A stretch of 64,000 bases of DNA from Apiosordaria backusii (taxonomy: Eukaryota > Ascomycota > Sordariomycetes > Sordariales > Lasiosphaeriaceae), in the NCBI GenBank assembly GCA_030549205.1, contig JAUKTV010000009.1, forward strand, positions 1,488,001 through 1,552,000. The letters run 5' to 3'. How positions within the stretch are numbered: the first letter of the stretch is position 1; every line of letters begins with the position of its first letter. The notes beneath the pieces are model-generated. The model was not told the DNA's origin and made no database searches. It saw only the letters and a list, made by a program, of their open reading frames with translations. Below, piece after piece: positions 1-12,860 of this stretch. A program made the translations under genes and the position numbers.

Positions 1-262
1 TGACCTTGGACTCCTCGTCAGGGAAACGAGTAGGATAGTACCGAAAATAGGTCTTGAGCTGGATCAGGAATCCTCCAAGCTCTCCTTTTCCGCCACCATA
101 GCGTTCGGGGGCCTCGATCTTGGCCTGCTGGTTACCGCGGTGATCCAGGTGACTAACGGCGACGACTTGGTCCTGGGTCTGTTGAACCGCATCCTCGAGC
201 TCCTTGACGCGAGCGTTGAGTCGAGCCAGAAAGGCTTGAGGGCTTTCTTTGTTGTCCGCCAT
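1..262 (-). CDS. Ty3/Gypsy gag polyprotein, N-terminal fragment (runs off the left edge)
   Basis: The minus strand has an ATG at 262 and an uninterrupted frame of 87 codons to the window edge, starting M-A-D-N-K-E-S-P-Q-A-F. Residues about 50-87 read IEAPERYGG, GGFLIQLKTYF and YYPTRFPDEESKV, the pattern at the start of fungal retrotransposon gag (a peptide naming the target substrate, then the retrotrans_gag helices). Gag would form the capsid-like particle around element RNA. Base composition is normal and there is no stop, unlike the AT-rich decayed elements beside it, so this copy seems to have escaped RIP or arrived later. An LTR-like region with a TATA box lies directly upstream. Whether the element is complete cannot be seen here. 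Confidence 0.75.
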   Translation of the reverse strand, partial: MADNKESPQAFLARLNARVKELEDAVQQTQDQVVAVSHLDHRGNQQAKIEAPERYGGGKGELGGFLIQLKTYFRYYPTRFPDEESKV

Positions 263-718
263 GGTGATGGGTACCTTCAACTTATCCGTGACAGAGTTGA
301 AGTGAGTATGCAACGTGTGACGAACCCCTGTACAGAACCTCTGAAAGGGATACTCGGTTGAAGGTAACTTCTGACAATTGGTTCGGTGCAGCTAAACAGT
401 GCACAACAAGATGTCTCAATGTAAACACAAGATACCGTGAATACAAGCTGTGATTGCATACTGCGGAACTATCTACCAGCTACCTAGTTCCTCCGTATAT
501 ATAGACCTGTGATTTTCCCGATCATGGTGATCATTCCGCTCTTCCCCAATGATCACAATGATCGCTATGATCCCTCTGTGCTTCCCTATTGGTTATGCTC
601 CTGCGGTCACTGTGTCCCTCAGTCTTATTATCCGTGCTCGCCTGGGCTGCCGTGTCCTTGTTCTGATTGGCTGGTGACCTTGCACTGCTCCACCGTTCCC
701 GACGTTAAGGTTGTGACA
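263..718 (-). mobile_element. 5' LTR plus leader of the Ty3/Gypsy element
   Basis: Read on the minus strand, a TGTCACAACC end starts at 718, exactly where Gypsy DNA meets the interrupted Copia LTR (719 onward). A TATA box lies about 220 bp inside and the gag ATG follows at 262. The 5' TG end is clear; the 3' CA end and the primer binding site could not be fixed and probably lie between about 370 and 430. The other LTR and the target duplication are outside the window. Confidence 0.6.
496..503 (-). promoter_or_regulatory. TATA box of the Gypsy LTR
   Basis: TATATATA lies inside the LTR, about 235 bp upstream of the gag ATG, the position expected for the U3/R border. Just upstream in transcription order (520-573) are five TGATC-type motifs in about 55 bp, a possible U3 regulator array. 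Confidence 0.5.
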
Positions 719-1263
719 GCTAGGCATTGAAGGAAGGTGGATTATAAGGGCGATACTCTGCAATATATAGAAGGTAGATACTATAATATAGGCTTATAAG
801 GTACTGTAAGATATAGTAAACTAGTATATTAAATTAACTTATTAGTTAAGAAAATATTATAGTAAACAATTGTAAAGGATAAGACTTATTATAAGTCTTT
901 AACTCTATATTACTTTCCAAACCTTTTTCTATTTTAAGGCCTAAATGCTTATTAAGTCTGCTAACTATAAAGTCTAAATGTCTATTAAGTCTGTTAGTTA
1001 TAGGGCCTAAATGCCTATTAAGTCTATTAATTACAGACTTAACTGGCTAGCTAAATCTAACTATTAAGTATACTAGCCGGAAGCTATTTATAGGGTATAG
1101 GGCGTTAATGTTTTACTATTATAGTATATTAATTACTTAGGGCTTTAGGCTATTTTAAAGGTTTAAAGATTACTACAATTACTATAATAAAGTATTAATA
1201 AGCGCTGTAATTTTAAGCTATTGGTTATTATTAGCTCTATAGGTTATAGGCTAAAATATATTA
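719..1263 (-). repeat. Copia LTR 'E' (left LTR of the inverted element), part 1
   Basis: This is the reverse complement of the 679 bp Copia LTR. About 102 bp of its left end is missing because the Gypsy element inserted at 718/719. Its right end is broken by a forward Copia element: the sequence stops at 1263 and resumes at 7740. Joining the two sides with one TATTA copy recreates an LTR end that matches the other LTR copies base for base apart from RIP-type transitions. Confidence 0.88.
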
Positions 1264-4200
1264 TGTTGAAATATAGCACTTAGTTGTGGACTTTACAGTG
1301 TATTTTGGCCTGTAACCTATAGGGCTAATAACAACTAATGGCTTAGAATTATAGCGTTTACCAATACTCTATTACGGTAATCGTAGTGGTCTTTGGACCT
1401 TTAAAGCAGCCTAAAGCCCTAGGCAGTTAGTGCACTATAACGGTAAAACGTTAGCGCCCTATACCTTGTAAACGGCTTCTGGCTAGTGTATTTAATAGTT
1501 AAACTTAACTGGCCAGTTAAGTCTATAATTAGTAGACTTAATAGGCATTTAAGCCTTATAGTTAGTAGACTTAATAGGTATTTAGGCTCTGTAGTTAGCA
1601 GACTTAATAGATATTTAGGCTTTAGAATAGAGAAAGGTTTAGAAAGTAATATAGGGCCGAAGATCTATAATAGGTCTTATTCTTTATAACTGTTTACTAT
1701 AATATTTTCTTAACTAATAAGTTAATTTAATATATTAGTTTACTATATTTTACAATACCTTATAAGCCTATATTATAGTATCTACCTTCTATATATTATA
1801 GGACATTACCTTTATAATCTACCTTCCTTTAATACTTAACTACTGTTATATACTATAGATAAAGCCTTCTTTACTTTTAATATTCTATACTATTTTCTAT
1901 ATAGATCTATATCTATAGGCCTATAAGATATCTATTTTAATAGGTTATAAGCTTAAGCTTATATTACTTAAGTGAATTTCTTTATTTTACAGCCTTTATA
2001 ATAATATCTATCCTATAAGCTCTATTTATTTTAGACTACTGAAGACTTAAGAAATAGTATTTTAGTACTTTTAATAATGCTTTTATTTCCCTCTTAAATG
2101 CTAAAGACCTAAGAAATAGCGTTCTAGTACTTTTAATAGTGCTTTTACTTCTTTCTTAAGCATTAAAAGACTTAAAAAACAGCATTCTAGTACTTCCAAT
2201 AATACTTCTACTTCTCTTTTAAGCCTTTAACCTTCTTTACTATAGAGGATAAAGATATATACGACCCTTCTATAAACCTTAAAGCTTTAAGAATCTTCGG
2301 CCTTTTATTAACTTCTAACCTTTTTAAAGGCTTTAACTTTGCTTAGTACTTCCAATAGTTATAGAATAACCTTATAGTTAACTTTAATAGTAAGATTGGG
2401 GCTACTATAGTAAGTCTTATTAATTAAATTAAAGCTTTAAATATTAAAATTAACTAAATTAATACCTATATCGACAATTTTAATATTTGCCTTCTATTAG
2501 AATGTACTGCTTTAAGCCTTTTTAAATCTTCTTTTAAACCTTTTATAGACCTATCTATATTACCTTTATTTTTAATTACTTTAGTTTATATAAGTCTATT
2601 AGCCTTTATTACTATACCTATTATAACGCTCTTTTTAAGTTAAACTATTTAAAAGACTACTATATTTTTAGTAAAGGATTTTAGTAAATAGGTCCTTTAC
2701 TTTATTAAAGAATAAAAGCTTTTAGGTTTTAAAAACTAGCGTTTTTAATATTAAGCTTTTACTATTTAAATAAAGGTTTTAAGCCTTTTTAAGTTTATAA
2801 ATAAACCTAAGTCAGTTATTAATTTACTAAACAATAATTTAAAAGCCTTTCTCCTTTTTATTATTTAAAATACTTTATAAGTAAGCTTACTACTTACTAT
2901 CGAAGCCGAAGACTTTTTAACGACTTTTTTTTAGCAATTATAAGCCTAGTATGTCTTTACTTAAGCTATCTTTTAAAATAAACTTTATAGAGCTTACTAT
3001 ACTATTAAATTCGATAGTTTATTGAAAGTAGTTAAATACAATATTAAGTTTAATACCTTTATTATAAAGCTTTAAAGTTTAAATATTATAATTTAGTTTA
3101 TCGATTAGGTTAATTATTACTTAAGCTTACTAAAGGACAGTTTTTTACTATAGTATAAATACTTTAAAGCTTTAATTTATTAAAATAAATATAATTTCGG
3201 CTATTTTTATTACCTTATATTAGAATTTTTATAAAAGAAGTTTTTAACTAAAACTTATATTTCTAATACTATAATTACTTAAGCCTTTTTTATATTTTAT
3301 TTCTATATTACCTTTATTAAGGATTTTAAAACCTTAAAGGCTTTAAATGCCTTTATAAGGAACCCTATAGAGCCTAAGCTTATTAGAAAAAAGAAAAAGA
3401 AAAAGGAGGATAAAAAGAAAAAGGATATTAAAGACCTTAGAAATTTTAAGGAAATTTCTTTTATAGTAAGCTTCGATTTTAATATAGGCTTTTATAGTAT
3501 TAAACCTTTAAAGCTAACTATACTTTATAAATACTATAGCTTTATTAAGTTTATAATATCCTTACCTTTTAAAGTCCTATTTTTTATATTTATTAATTTA
3601 ATTAATTATACTAACTTAGCTTTAAAAAAAGCTTAGCTTTTTAATATTAAGTTTATAGTTTATATTTATAATAATAAAAGCCTTTTTACTAACTTTATTA
3701 AAGTAAAGGTTAAGCTTTTAATTATAGAAGGTAGCTTTATAAGAATTATTAGTAAAGGCATTGTAAAAGTCTAATTCTTTATTAAAATTTATAATAATAA
3801 GGCCTATTTTTTAACTATTAACTTTATTAAAACCTTCTTTATTTTTACTTTTCTATTAAATATTATTAATAGAAACTGCCTATATAGTATTAAAAAAGCC
3901 TTATATAATTAAAAGCTTACCGATAGTAACTATAATCTTATTACTTTTTTAAATTTTAAAAGATTAGGGTTTTACTTTAACTTTAAAGGCTAACCTTAAT
4001 TAAAAATATCTTACTAATAGTACTTTAGTAATTACCTTACTTTCCTTAAAGCTTTTAAAGCTTTTAAAATTTTAAAAAGGGTCTCCTTTAAAGCTTTTAA
4101 CTCTTTAAAAAAGGATAAGTCTTTTAAGGATTTTAATAAGCCTTTATTAGCTTTAATTCAATTAGCTATCCTTTAATATATTCGGCTTAAATATATAGAT

Positions 4201-7200
4201 CTTAACCTTTTAAAGAAAACCTTTTTTATTACTAAAAGTATATTTAACTTATAGAAAGTTAAGTTTAAGGATTTAGTTTATAAAAGCTATAACATTATAA
4301 AAATCCTTTAAAGGCCTTTTAAAAATCCTATTTAAGACCTTCCTTTTACTTTAAGCTATTTAAAGAAAGATATTATTACTATTAAGCCTATTCTACTATT
4401 AAAGAAGCCTTATAGTTTAATTATAATAGATTGAAAGACTTATTTTCAATTTCTTAAGCTATTAGCTATTAAAAATAATACCGTTATAGTACTTTATTTA
4501 CTATTTAAAGGCCTAAATAATACCTTCCGGCAATACCCTATTTACTTTTATTATAATAAAGGAAAAGAAGTCCTTTTTTTAAATACCTATCTTACTAAAA
4601 AGGATATCGACTTTAATATATTAAGCCTTAAAACTCCTAATTAAAATAGCCTAACTAAGTACTTTATTAAGGTTATTTTAAACTATTTTAAAACTACTAT
4701 TTTAACTTTAAGCCTCCTTATTACTTTTTAAAAGTATATAACTATTCTTATAGTAGAAATTATTAACTATATAGCCTAAAGCTTTAAGAATCTTATACTT
4801 TATTAAGCCTTTTATAATAAACTATTATCTTCTTAAATACTATATTAATTAAACCTTTTAAACTATAGGGCTATAAGTATTAAGGTTACGGTATATATTT
4901 TTATTAAAAATTAAACTATAGGTTTTAAGCTTACTTTTTAAGGAATTAAAGGAAGACTTATAACTATTTTAGATTATTAGATCTACTTAGTTTACTTAAG
5001 CTTAAATAAAGTTATTAAAACTAGCTTTATTAAGTTCTATAAAGACCTATTGGCTTAGATTATAAGTCCTTTAAGCCTTATAGGTTTTTTAAAGGTCTTT
5101 AACTGCTTTAATAAGTTAAAAGAGGATATTACTATTTAAGGTTTTAAGCCTTTTATTTACAGTCTTTTTATTTTATTAATTTTTAATTTCCTAATACTTA
5201 AATTATCCTTTATATTATCTATTTAACTATTATTTAAGTCTGCAATTCCAGTATTTATAGTACCTTCTATTACTATTAAAATCCCTTTACTTTAAACCTT
5301 ATAAAAGTAATGTAAAGAATTTATACCTATAGATAATATAAATTGCAGTAAGCTTATTTTTTATTTAGTTTCTTACTATAAAAAGTACTATTTTATAAAG
5401 GCCTTAAAGCCTAATACCTTTAAGTAAGCTTTAAAATATTTTAAAAAGAAATAATAGTTATAGGCTATCTTTATTAAATTACATTAATTTCTTACTATTA
5501 AAACCTTCTATTTTATTTACCGATTTTAAACTAAGAAAAAGCCTATTATAAACCGCTAAGTCTTTAAAGATAAGAAGAATTTATAAAATATTATAGTAAA
5601 ATTTAAGGCTTAATTGGTTATTTAGGGTTTCCAATAGGCCTTTAAAATCGATTTCAAATAGACTTATACTTTTACTATAGGGCCTTTAATTTAAAGAATT
5701 ATATTAGCCTTTATAGCTATATTTAATTAGGATTTAAAGTAAGTAGACTTTATAAAAGCCTTTTTAAACTTAAAGACTGATTTTAATATTTATATCGAAA
5801 TTCTATAAAGACTATTTAAGTTTACTTATAGTAATACTAGCACTATAATATTATTAAAAGTAGCTAAATAAGACCTTATTAAAGACTAAGTTATCTTATT
5901 AAAGAAATCTTTATATAGTTTAAAATAGGCTTTTTACTTTTAATAATAGAAGGTCTTTATAATAACTTAAGCTTTAGATTTTAAGCCTTTTATTTCCAAT
6001 ACAGTTACCTATTTTTACCTAAACTATAAGATCTTTATTATTAACTATATTAATAACTATTTAATTATAAGCCTTAAGCCTTTATAACTTTAAGCTTTAA
6101 AAAATACTATAGAAAAGCACTATAATATTAAAGATTTAAGTTCTATCTACTACTTCCTTAGTATTTAAATTAAGTATAATAGGCCTTAATAGTACCTTTA
6201 AATTTATTAAAAGGCCTATATTATAAAGACAGTTAAATACTTTAAAATTAATACTAAGTTAACTTCCCTTTTATTAAGCCTTAGAATTATAAATAAAGGC
6301 AATAGACTTAAAACCCCTATAAGCTCCTTTAATTAGTACTTATATCGATAACTAATTAGTACTTTAATATATACTATAGTTTAAACTAAGCCTAATATAG
6401 CCTTTAATGTTTAATAGCTTTTACAATACTTAATATAGCTTACTAATATTTACTTAAAAGCTATAAAATTACTACTTTCTTATCTTTATTTTAGTATTTA
6501 TAGTACTGTTAATTATAGTTTTAATAGTAACTTAAAGCTTATCGGCTTTATTAATAATAACTAGGCTAAGTATAAAGAAAGTGCTAAATCTACTTACAGT
6601 TAGCTATTTACTTTAATTAAAGGACCTATTAATTAGAAATTTAAGAAAGCATTTACTATATCCTTTAGTATTTTAAAGGCTGAATATACTAAGCTTATCG
6701 AAGGCTTTAAGGAAGCTATATAGTTTAAAGGTCTTTTTTAAGAAATTTCAAAGCCTATTATAGGCTTTACCTTTTTATTATATAATAATAAAGACTTTAT
6801 TATTACTACTTATAGTAATAAGTATAATCGTTAAATTAAATATACTTTAATTTGATTTTAAAGGGTCAAAAAGGCTATATTTATTAAAGTTATTATTATA
6901 ACTTACCTTTCTATAAAGAAAATACTTACTAACAGCTTTACTAAAGCCTTATTTATAGTGCTATTTAATACCTTTATTTTACTATTAAACCTTTTTAAGC
7001 CCTTTTAATCAATACTATATACTGTAATTATAGAGAAGGTATTGAAATACAGTATTTAATTATAGACTTTACAATATATTTTAGCCTATAACTTATAAGG
7101 CTAATAATAACTAATAGTTTAAAATTACAGTACTTATTAATACTTTACTATAGTAATTACAGTAGTCTTTAAATCTTTAAAGTAGCTTAAAGCCTTAAAC

Positions 7201-7734
7201 AGTTAACATACTATAATAGTAAAACGTTAATACCCTATACCTTATAAACAGCTTTTAATTAATATACTTAATAGTTAGACTTAACTGGCTAATTAAGTCT
7301 ATAGCTAATAAACTTAATAGGTATTTAAGCCTTATAGTTAGTAAACTTAATAGGTATTTAAGCCCTATAGTTAGTAAACTTAATAAACATTTAAGCCTTA
7401 GAATAAAGAGAGGTTTAGAAAGTAATATAAAGCTAAAAACCTATAATAGGTCTTATCCTTTATAACTATTTACTATAATATTTTCCTAATTATTAAATCA
7501 ATTCAATATACTAGTTTACTATATCTTACAGTACTTTATAAACCTATATTATAGTATCTACCTTCTATATATTATAGAGCATCGCCCCTATAATCTACCT
7601 TCCTTTAATGCCTAACTACTATCGTATACTGCAAATAAAGCCCTCTTCGCTCTCAGTATTCTACACCGTTCCCTACATAGGTCTATACCTATAGGCCTAT
7701 AAGACACCTATCTTAACAGACACCTATCTCAACA
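1264..7734 (+). mobile_element. Ty1/Copia retrotransposon copy 1, RIP-degenerate, nested in LTR E
   Basis: This copy is LTR A (1264-1942, 679 bp, TGTTGAAATA...TTAATA), an interior of about 5.1 kb, and LTR B (7040-7734, 695 bp). It is flanked by the 5-bp target duplication TATTA (1259-1263 and 7735-7739). The interior is riddled with stops, but reading TAA/TAG as former CAA/CAG recovers Copia order: integrase core about 4390-4900, reverse transcriptase about 5590-6120 (QGF..A..ID, D..KAFLN and SLYSLKQA-like motifs, then a relic of the YVDD region), and RNase H about 6530-6960 (KSTYSQLFTL, AEYTKLIEGFKEAI-like). A polypurine tract relic (7031-7039) precedes the 3' LTR. No protein can be made. 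LTR B carries a 16-bp tandem duplication at its end (about 7703-7734). Confidence 0.9.
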
Positions 7735-10700
7735 TATTATAAAGTCTATAATTAAGTACTATATTTCAATACCTCCTTTATAGCTGTAATATATAGCATT
7801 AATTAAAAAGGCTTAAAAAGGTTTAATAATAAAATAAAGGTATTAAATAGTGCTATAAATAAAGCTTTAATAAGGCTATTAATAGGCATTTCCTTTATAA
7901 GAAGGTAGGTTATAGTAATAACTTTAGTAAATATAGCCTCTTTAACCTTTTAAAATCGAATTAAAGTATATTTAGTTTAGCGATTGTATTTATTACTATA
8001 AGCAGTAGTAATAGAGCCTTTATTATTATACAATAAAGAAGTAAGGCCTATAATAGGCTAGGAAATTTCCTAAAAAAGACCTCTAAGTTATATAGCTTCT
8101 TTAAGGCCTTCGATAAGCCTAATATATTTAGCCTTTAAAGTACTAAAGAATATAGTAGACGTTTTTTTTAGATTTTTAGTTAATAGGTCCTTTAATTAAG
8201 GTAAATAACTAACTGTAGGTAAATTTAGCACTTTCCTTATACTTAGTTTAGTTACTATTAATAAAACCAATAGGCTTTAAATTACTATTAAAGCTATAAT
8301 TAATAACGCTATAAATATTAAAATAGAGATAGGAAAGTAGTGATTTTATAGCTTTTAAATAGGTATTAGTAGGCTATATTAGGTATTGTAAAAGCTATTA
8401 AATACTAAAGGCTATATTAAGCTTAGTTTAAACTATAGTATATATCGAAGTATTAATTAATTGTCGATATAAGTATTGATTAGAAAGGCTTATAGAGGTT
8501 CTAAGCCTATTGCCTTTATTTATAATTCTAAAGCTTAATAGAAAGGAAGTTAACTTAATATTAATTTTAAAGTACTTAATTGCCTTTATAATATAGGCCT
8601 TTTAATAGATTTAAAGGTACTATTAAGGCCTATTATATTTAATTTAAATACTAAGGAAGTAGCAAGTAGGACTTAAATCTTTAATATTGTAGTACTTCCT
8701 TATAGCGTTTTTTAAAGTTTAAAGCTATAAAGGCTTAAGGTCTATAATTAAGTAGTTATTAATATAGTTAATAATGAAGATTTTATAGTTTAAGTAAAAA
8801 TAGGTAGCTATATTAGAAATAAAGGGCTTAAAATTTAAGGTTTAGGTTATTATAAAGACCTTCTATTATTAAAGGTAAAAAGCCTACTTTAAACTATATA
8901 AAGATTTTTTTAATAGGATAATTTAATCTTTAATAAGGTTTTAATTAACTGCTTTTAATAGTATTATAGTACTAATATTATTATAAGCAAACTTAAATAG
9001 TCTCTATAGAATTTTAATATAGATATTAAAATTGGTCTTTAAATTTAAAAAGGCTTTTATAAAGTCTACTTACTTTAAATCCTAATTAAATATAGCTATA
9101 AAGGCCAGTATAATTTTTTAAATTAGAAGCCCTATAGTAAAAGTATAAGTCTATTTAAAATTAATTCTAAAGGTCTATTAAAAACCTTAAGTAACTAATC
9201 GGGCTTTAAACTTTACTATAATATCCTATAAATTCTTCTTATCTTTAAAAACCTAGTAATTTATAATAAGCTTTTTTTTAATTTAAGATTAGTAAATAAA
9301 ATAAAAGGTCTTAATAGTAAAAAGTTAGTATAATTTAGTAAAGATAGTCTATAACTATTACTTTTTTTTAAGGTATTTTAAAGCTTATTTAAAGGTATTA
9401 GGCTTTAAAGTTTTTATAGAATAATACTTTTTATAGTAAAAAACTAAGTAAAAAATAAGCTTACTGTAATTTATATTATTTATAGATATAAATTCCTTAT
9501 ATTACTTTTATAAAGTTTAAAGTAAAAGGATTTTAATAATAATAAAGGGTACTATAGATATTGGAATTGTAAACTTAAGTAACAGTTAAGTAAATAGTAT
9601 AGAAGATAATTTAAATATTAGAAAATTAGGAATTAGTAGAATAGGAGGATTATAAATAAAAGGCTTAAGAACTTAAATAGTAATATCTTTCTTTAACTTA
9701 TTAAAGTAGTTAAGGACCTTTAAAGGACCTATAAAGCTTAAAAGACCTATAATTTAAGGTAATAGGTCTTTATAAAATTTAATAAAGTTAATTTTAATAA
9801 CTTTATTTAAATTTAAATAGACTAAGTAGGTCTAATAATTTAAAATAGTTATAAGTCTTCTTTTAATTCCTTAAAGGGTAAGCTTAAAACCTATAGTTTA
9901 ATTTTTAATAAAAATATATACTATAACCTTAATACTTATAGCTTTATAATTTAAAAGGTTTAATTAATATAGTATTTAAAAAGGCAATAGTTTATTATAG
10001 AAGGTTTAATAGGATATAAGATCTTTAAAGCTTTAGGCTATATAGTTAATAATTTCTACTATAAAAATAGCTATATATTTTTAAAAAGTAATAGGAAGGC
10101 TTAAAGTTAAAATAGTAGCCTTAAAATGGTTTAAAATAACCCTAATAGAGTATTTAATTAAGCTATTTTAATTAAAAGTTTTAAAGCTTAATATACTAAA
10201 GCTAATACCTTTTTTAATAAGGTAAGTATTTAAAGAAAAGACTTCTTTTTCCCTATTATAGTAAAAGTAAGTAAAGTATTATTAGAAGGTATTATTTAAG
10301 CCTTTAAATAGTAAATAAAGTACTATAACGGTATTATCTTTAGTAATTAATAGCTTAAGAAATTAAAAATAGGTCTTTTAATTTATTATAATTAAATTAT
10401 AAAGCTTCTTTAATAGTAAAATAGGCTTAATAGTAATAATATCTTTCTTTAAATAGCTTAAAGTAAAAGAAAGGTCCTAAATAGGATTTTTAAAAGGCCT
10501 TTAAAGGATTTTTATAATATTATAGCTTTTATAAACTAAATCTTTAAGTCTAACCTTTTATAAATTAAATATACCTTTAATAATAAAAGAAGTCTTTTTT
10601 AAAAGGTTAAGACCTATATACCTAAGTTATATATATTAAAGGATAATTAATCGAATTAAAGTTAATAAAGGCTTATTAAGATCCTTAAAAGACCTATATT

Positions 10701-12860
10701 CTTTTAAAAAGTTAAAAGCTTTAAAAAAGACCTTCTTTAAAATTTTAAAAGTTTTAAAGGCTTTAAAGAAAGTAAGGTAATTATTAAAGTACTATTAATA
10801 AGATACTTTTAATTAAGGTTAGCCTTTAAAGTTAAGGTAAAACCTTAATCTTTTAAAATTTAAAAAGATAATAAAATTGCAGTTATTATCGATAAGCTTT
10901 TAACTATATAGGACTTTTTTAATACTATATAGGCAATCCTTACTAATAATATTTAATAGAAAAGTAAAAATAAAGAAAGTCTTAATGAGGTTAATAGCTA
11001 AAAAATAGGCCTTATTATTATAGGTTTTAGTAAAGAATTGGATTTTTATAATACCTTTATTAATAATTTTTATAAAACTATCCTTTATAATTAAAGGCTT
11101 AACTTTAACTTTAATAAGGTTAATAAAAAGGTTTTTATTATTATAAATATAGACTATAGACCTAATGTTAAAAAGCTAAGCTTTTTTTAAAGCTAAGTTA
11201 ATATAGTTAGTTAAGTTAATAAATATAAAAGGTAGGATTTTAAAAGATAAGGATATTATAAACTTAATAAAGCTATAGTATTTATAAAGTATAGTTAGCT
11301 TTAAAGGTTTAAAACTATAGAAGCTTATATTAAGGTTAAAGCCTATTATAAAAGAAATTTCTTTAGAATTTTTAAAGTCTTTAGTATCTTCTTTTTTTTT
11401 TCCTTCTTTTTTTTTCTTCTTTTTAATAAGCCTAAGCTCTATAAGGTTCTTTATAAAGATATTTAAAGCTTTTAAAACTTTAAAATCTTTAATAAAGGTA
11501 ATATAGAAATAAAGTATAGAAAGGGCTTAAATAACTATAGTATTAGAAATATAGGTCTTAATTAAAAGCTCTTTCTATAAGAATTTTAATATAGGATAGT
11601 AAGAATAGTTAAAATTATACTTATTTTAGTAAATTAAAGCTCTAAAGTATTTATACTATAATAAAAAACTACCTTTTAGTAAGTTTAAGTAATAATTAAC
11701 CTAATCGATAAGCTAAATTATAATACTTAAACCTTAAAACTTTATAATAAAGGTATTAAACTTAACATTATATTTAACTACTTTTAATAAACTATCGAAT
11801 TTAATAGTATAGTAAGCTTTATAGAGTTTATTTTAAAGAATAGTTTAAATAAAGATATACTAAGCTTATAATTATTAAAAAAGAGTTGTTAAAAAGTCTT
11901 TAGCCTTAATAGTAAGTAATAGGCCTACTTATAGGGTATTTTAAATAGTAAAAAGAAGGAAGGCTTTTAAGTTATTATTTAGTAAATTAATAATTAATTT
12001 AGGTTTATTTATAAACTTAAAAAGGCTTAAAACCTTTATTTAAATAGTAAAAGCTTAATATTAAAAGTGCTAGTTTTTAAAACTTAAAAGCTTTTATTCT
12101 TTAATAAAGTAAAGGATCTATTTATTAAGATCCTTTACTAAAAGTATAGTAGTCTTTTAAGCAATTTAACTTAAAGAAGGCGCTATAATAGGTATAGTAA
12201 TAGGGGCTAATAGACCTATATAAGTTAAAGTAACTGAAAATAAAGGTAGTATAGGTAGGTCTATAGAAGGTTTAAAAAAAGATTTAAAGGAGTTTAAAGT
12301 AGTATATTCTAATAAAAGGTAAGTGTTAAAATTATCGATATAAATATTAACTTAATTAATTTTAGTATTTAAAGCTTTAATTTAATCAATAAAACCTACT
12401 ATAGTAACTTCAATCCTACTATTAATAGTAACTATAAAGTTATTTTATAGTTATTAGAAGTATTAAATAAAGCTAAGGCCTTTAAAAAGGTTAAAAGTTA
12501 ATAAAAGGCCGAAGGTCTTTAAAACTTTAAGGCTTATAAGGAGGTTATATATATCTTTATCTTCTATAATAAAGAAAGTCGAAGGTTTAAAAAGAAAGTA
12601 AAAGTACTATTGGAAGTATTAGAATACTATTTTTCAGGTCTTTAGCGCTTAAAAAGAAAGTAAAAGCACTATTGGAAATATTAGAATGCTATTTTTTAAA
12701 TCTTTAACATTTAAAAGGAAAGTAAAAGTACTATTAAAAGTATTAAAACGCTATTTTTTAAGTCTTTAGTAGCCTATAATAAATAGAGCTTATAGGATAG
12801 ATATTATTATAGAAGCTGCAAAATAAAGAAATTTACTTAAGCAATATAAGTTTAAGCTTA
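7735..12860 (-). mobile_element. Ty1/Copia copy 2 (inverted, oldest), interior
   Basis: The interior of the same Copia family lies here in reverse orientation. Running leftward are the relics of integrase (about 10440-9900), reverse transcriptase (about 9250-8690) and RNase H (about 8280-7850), ending in the polypurine tract at 7772-7780. Its LTRs are E (719-1263 plus 7740-7771) and F (19263-19941). Each was separated from the interior by insertion of a forward copy, one inside LTR E and one next to the start of the interior (GCTTA at 12856-12860, repeated at 19253-19257). Stops are frequent in every frame, so the copy is inactive. Confidence 0.88.
7740..7771 (-). repeat. Copia LTR 'E', part 2 (displaced end)
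   Basis: These 32 bases are the reverse complement of the LTR start (TATTGAAATATAGTACTTAA...). They lie just right of the TATTA duplication and complete LTR E. Directly to the right, in the inverted element's interior, is its polypurine tract (CCTCCTTTA on the + strand, 7772-7780). Confidence 0.85.

Noticed and set aside
1486..1689. 67-codon open frame inside LTR A
   Set aside because: It lies in a degenerate LTR, has no homologue pattern and the same frame is broken in the other LTR copies.
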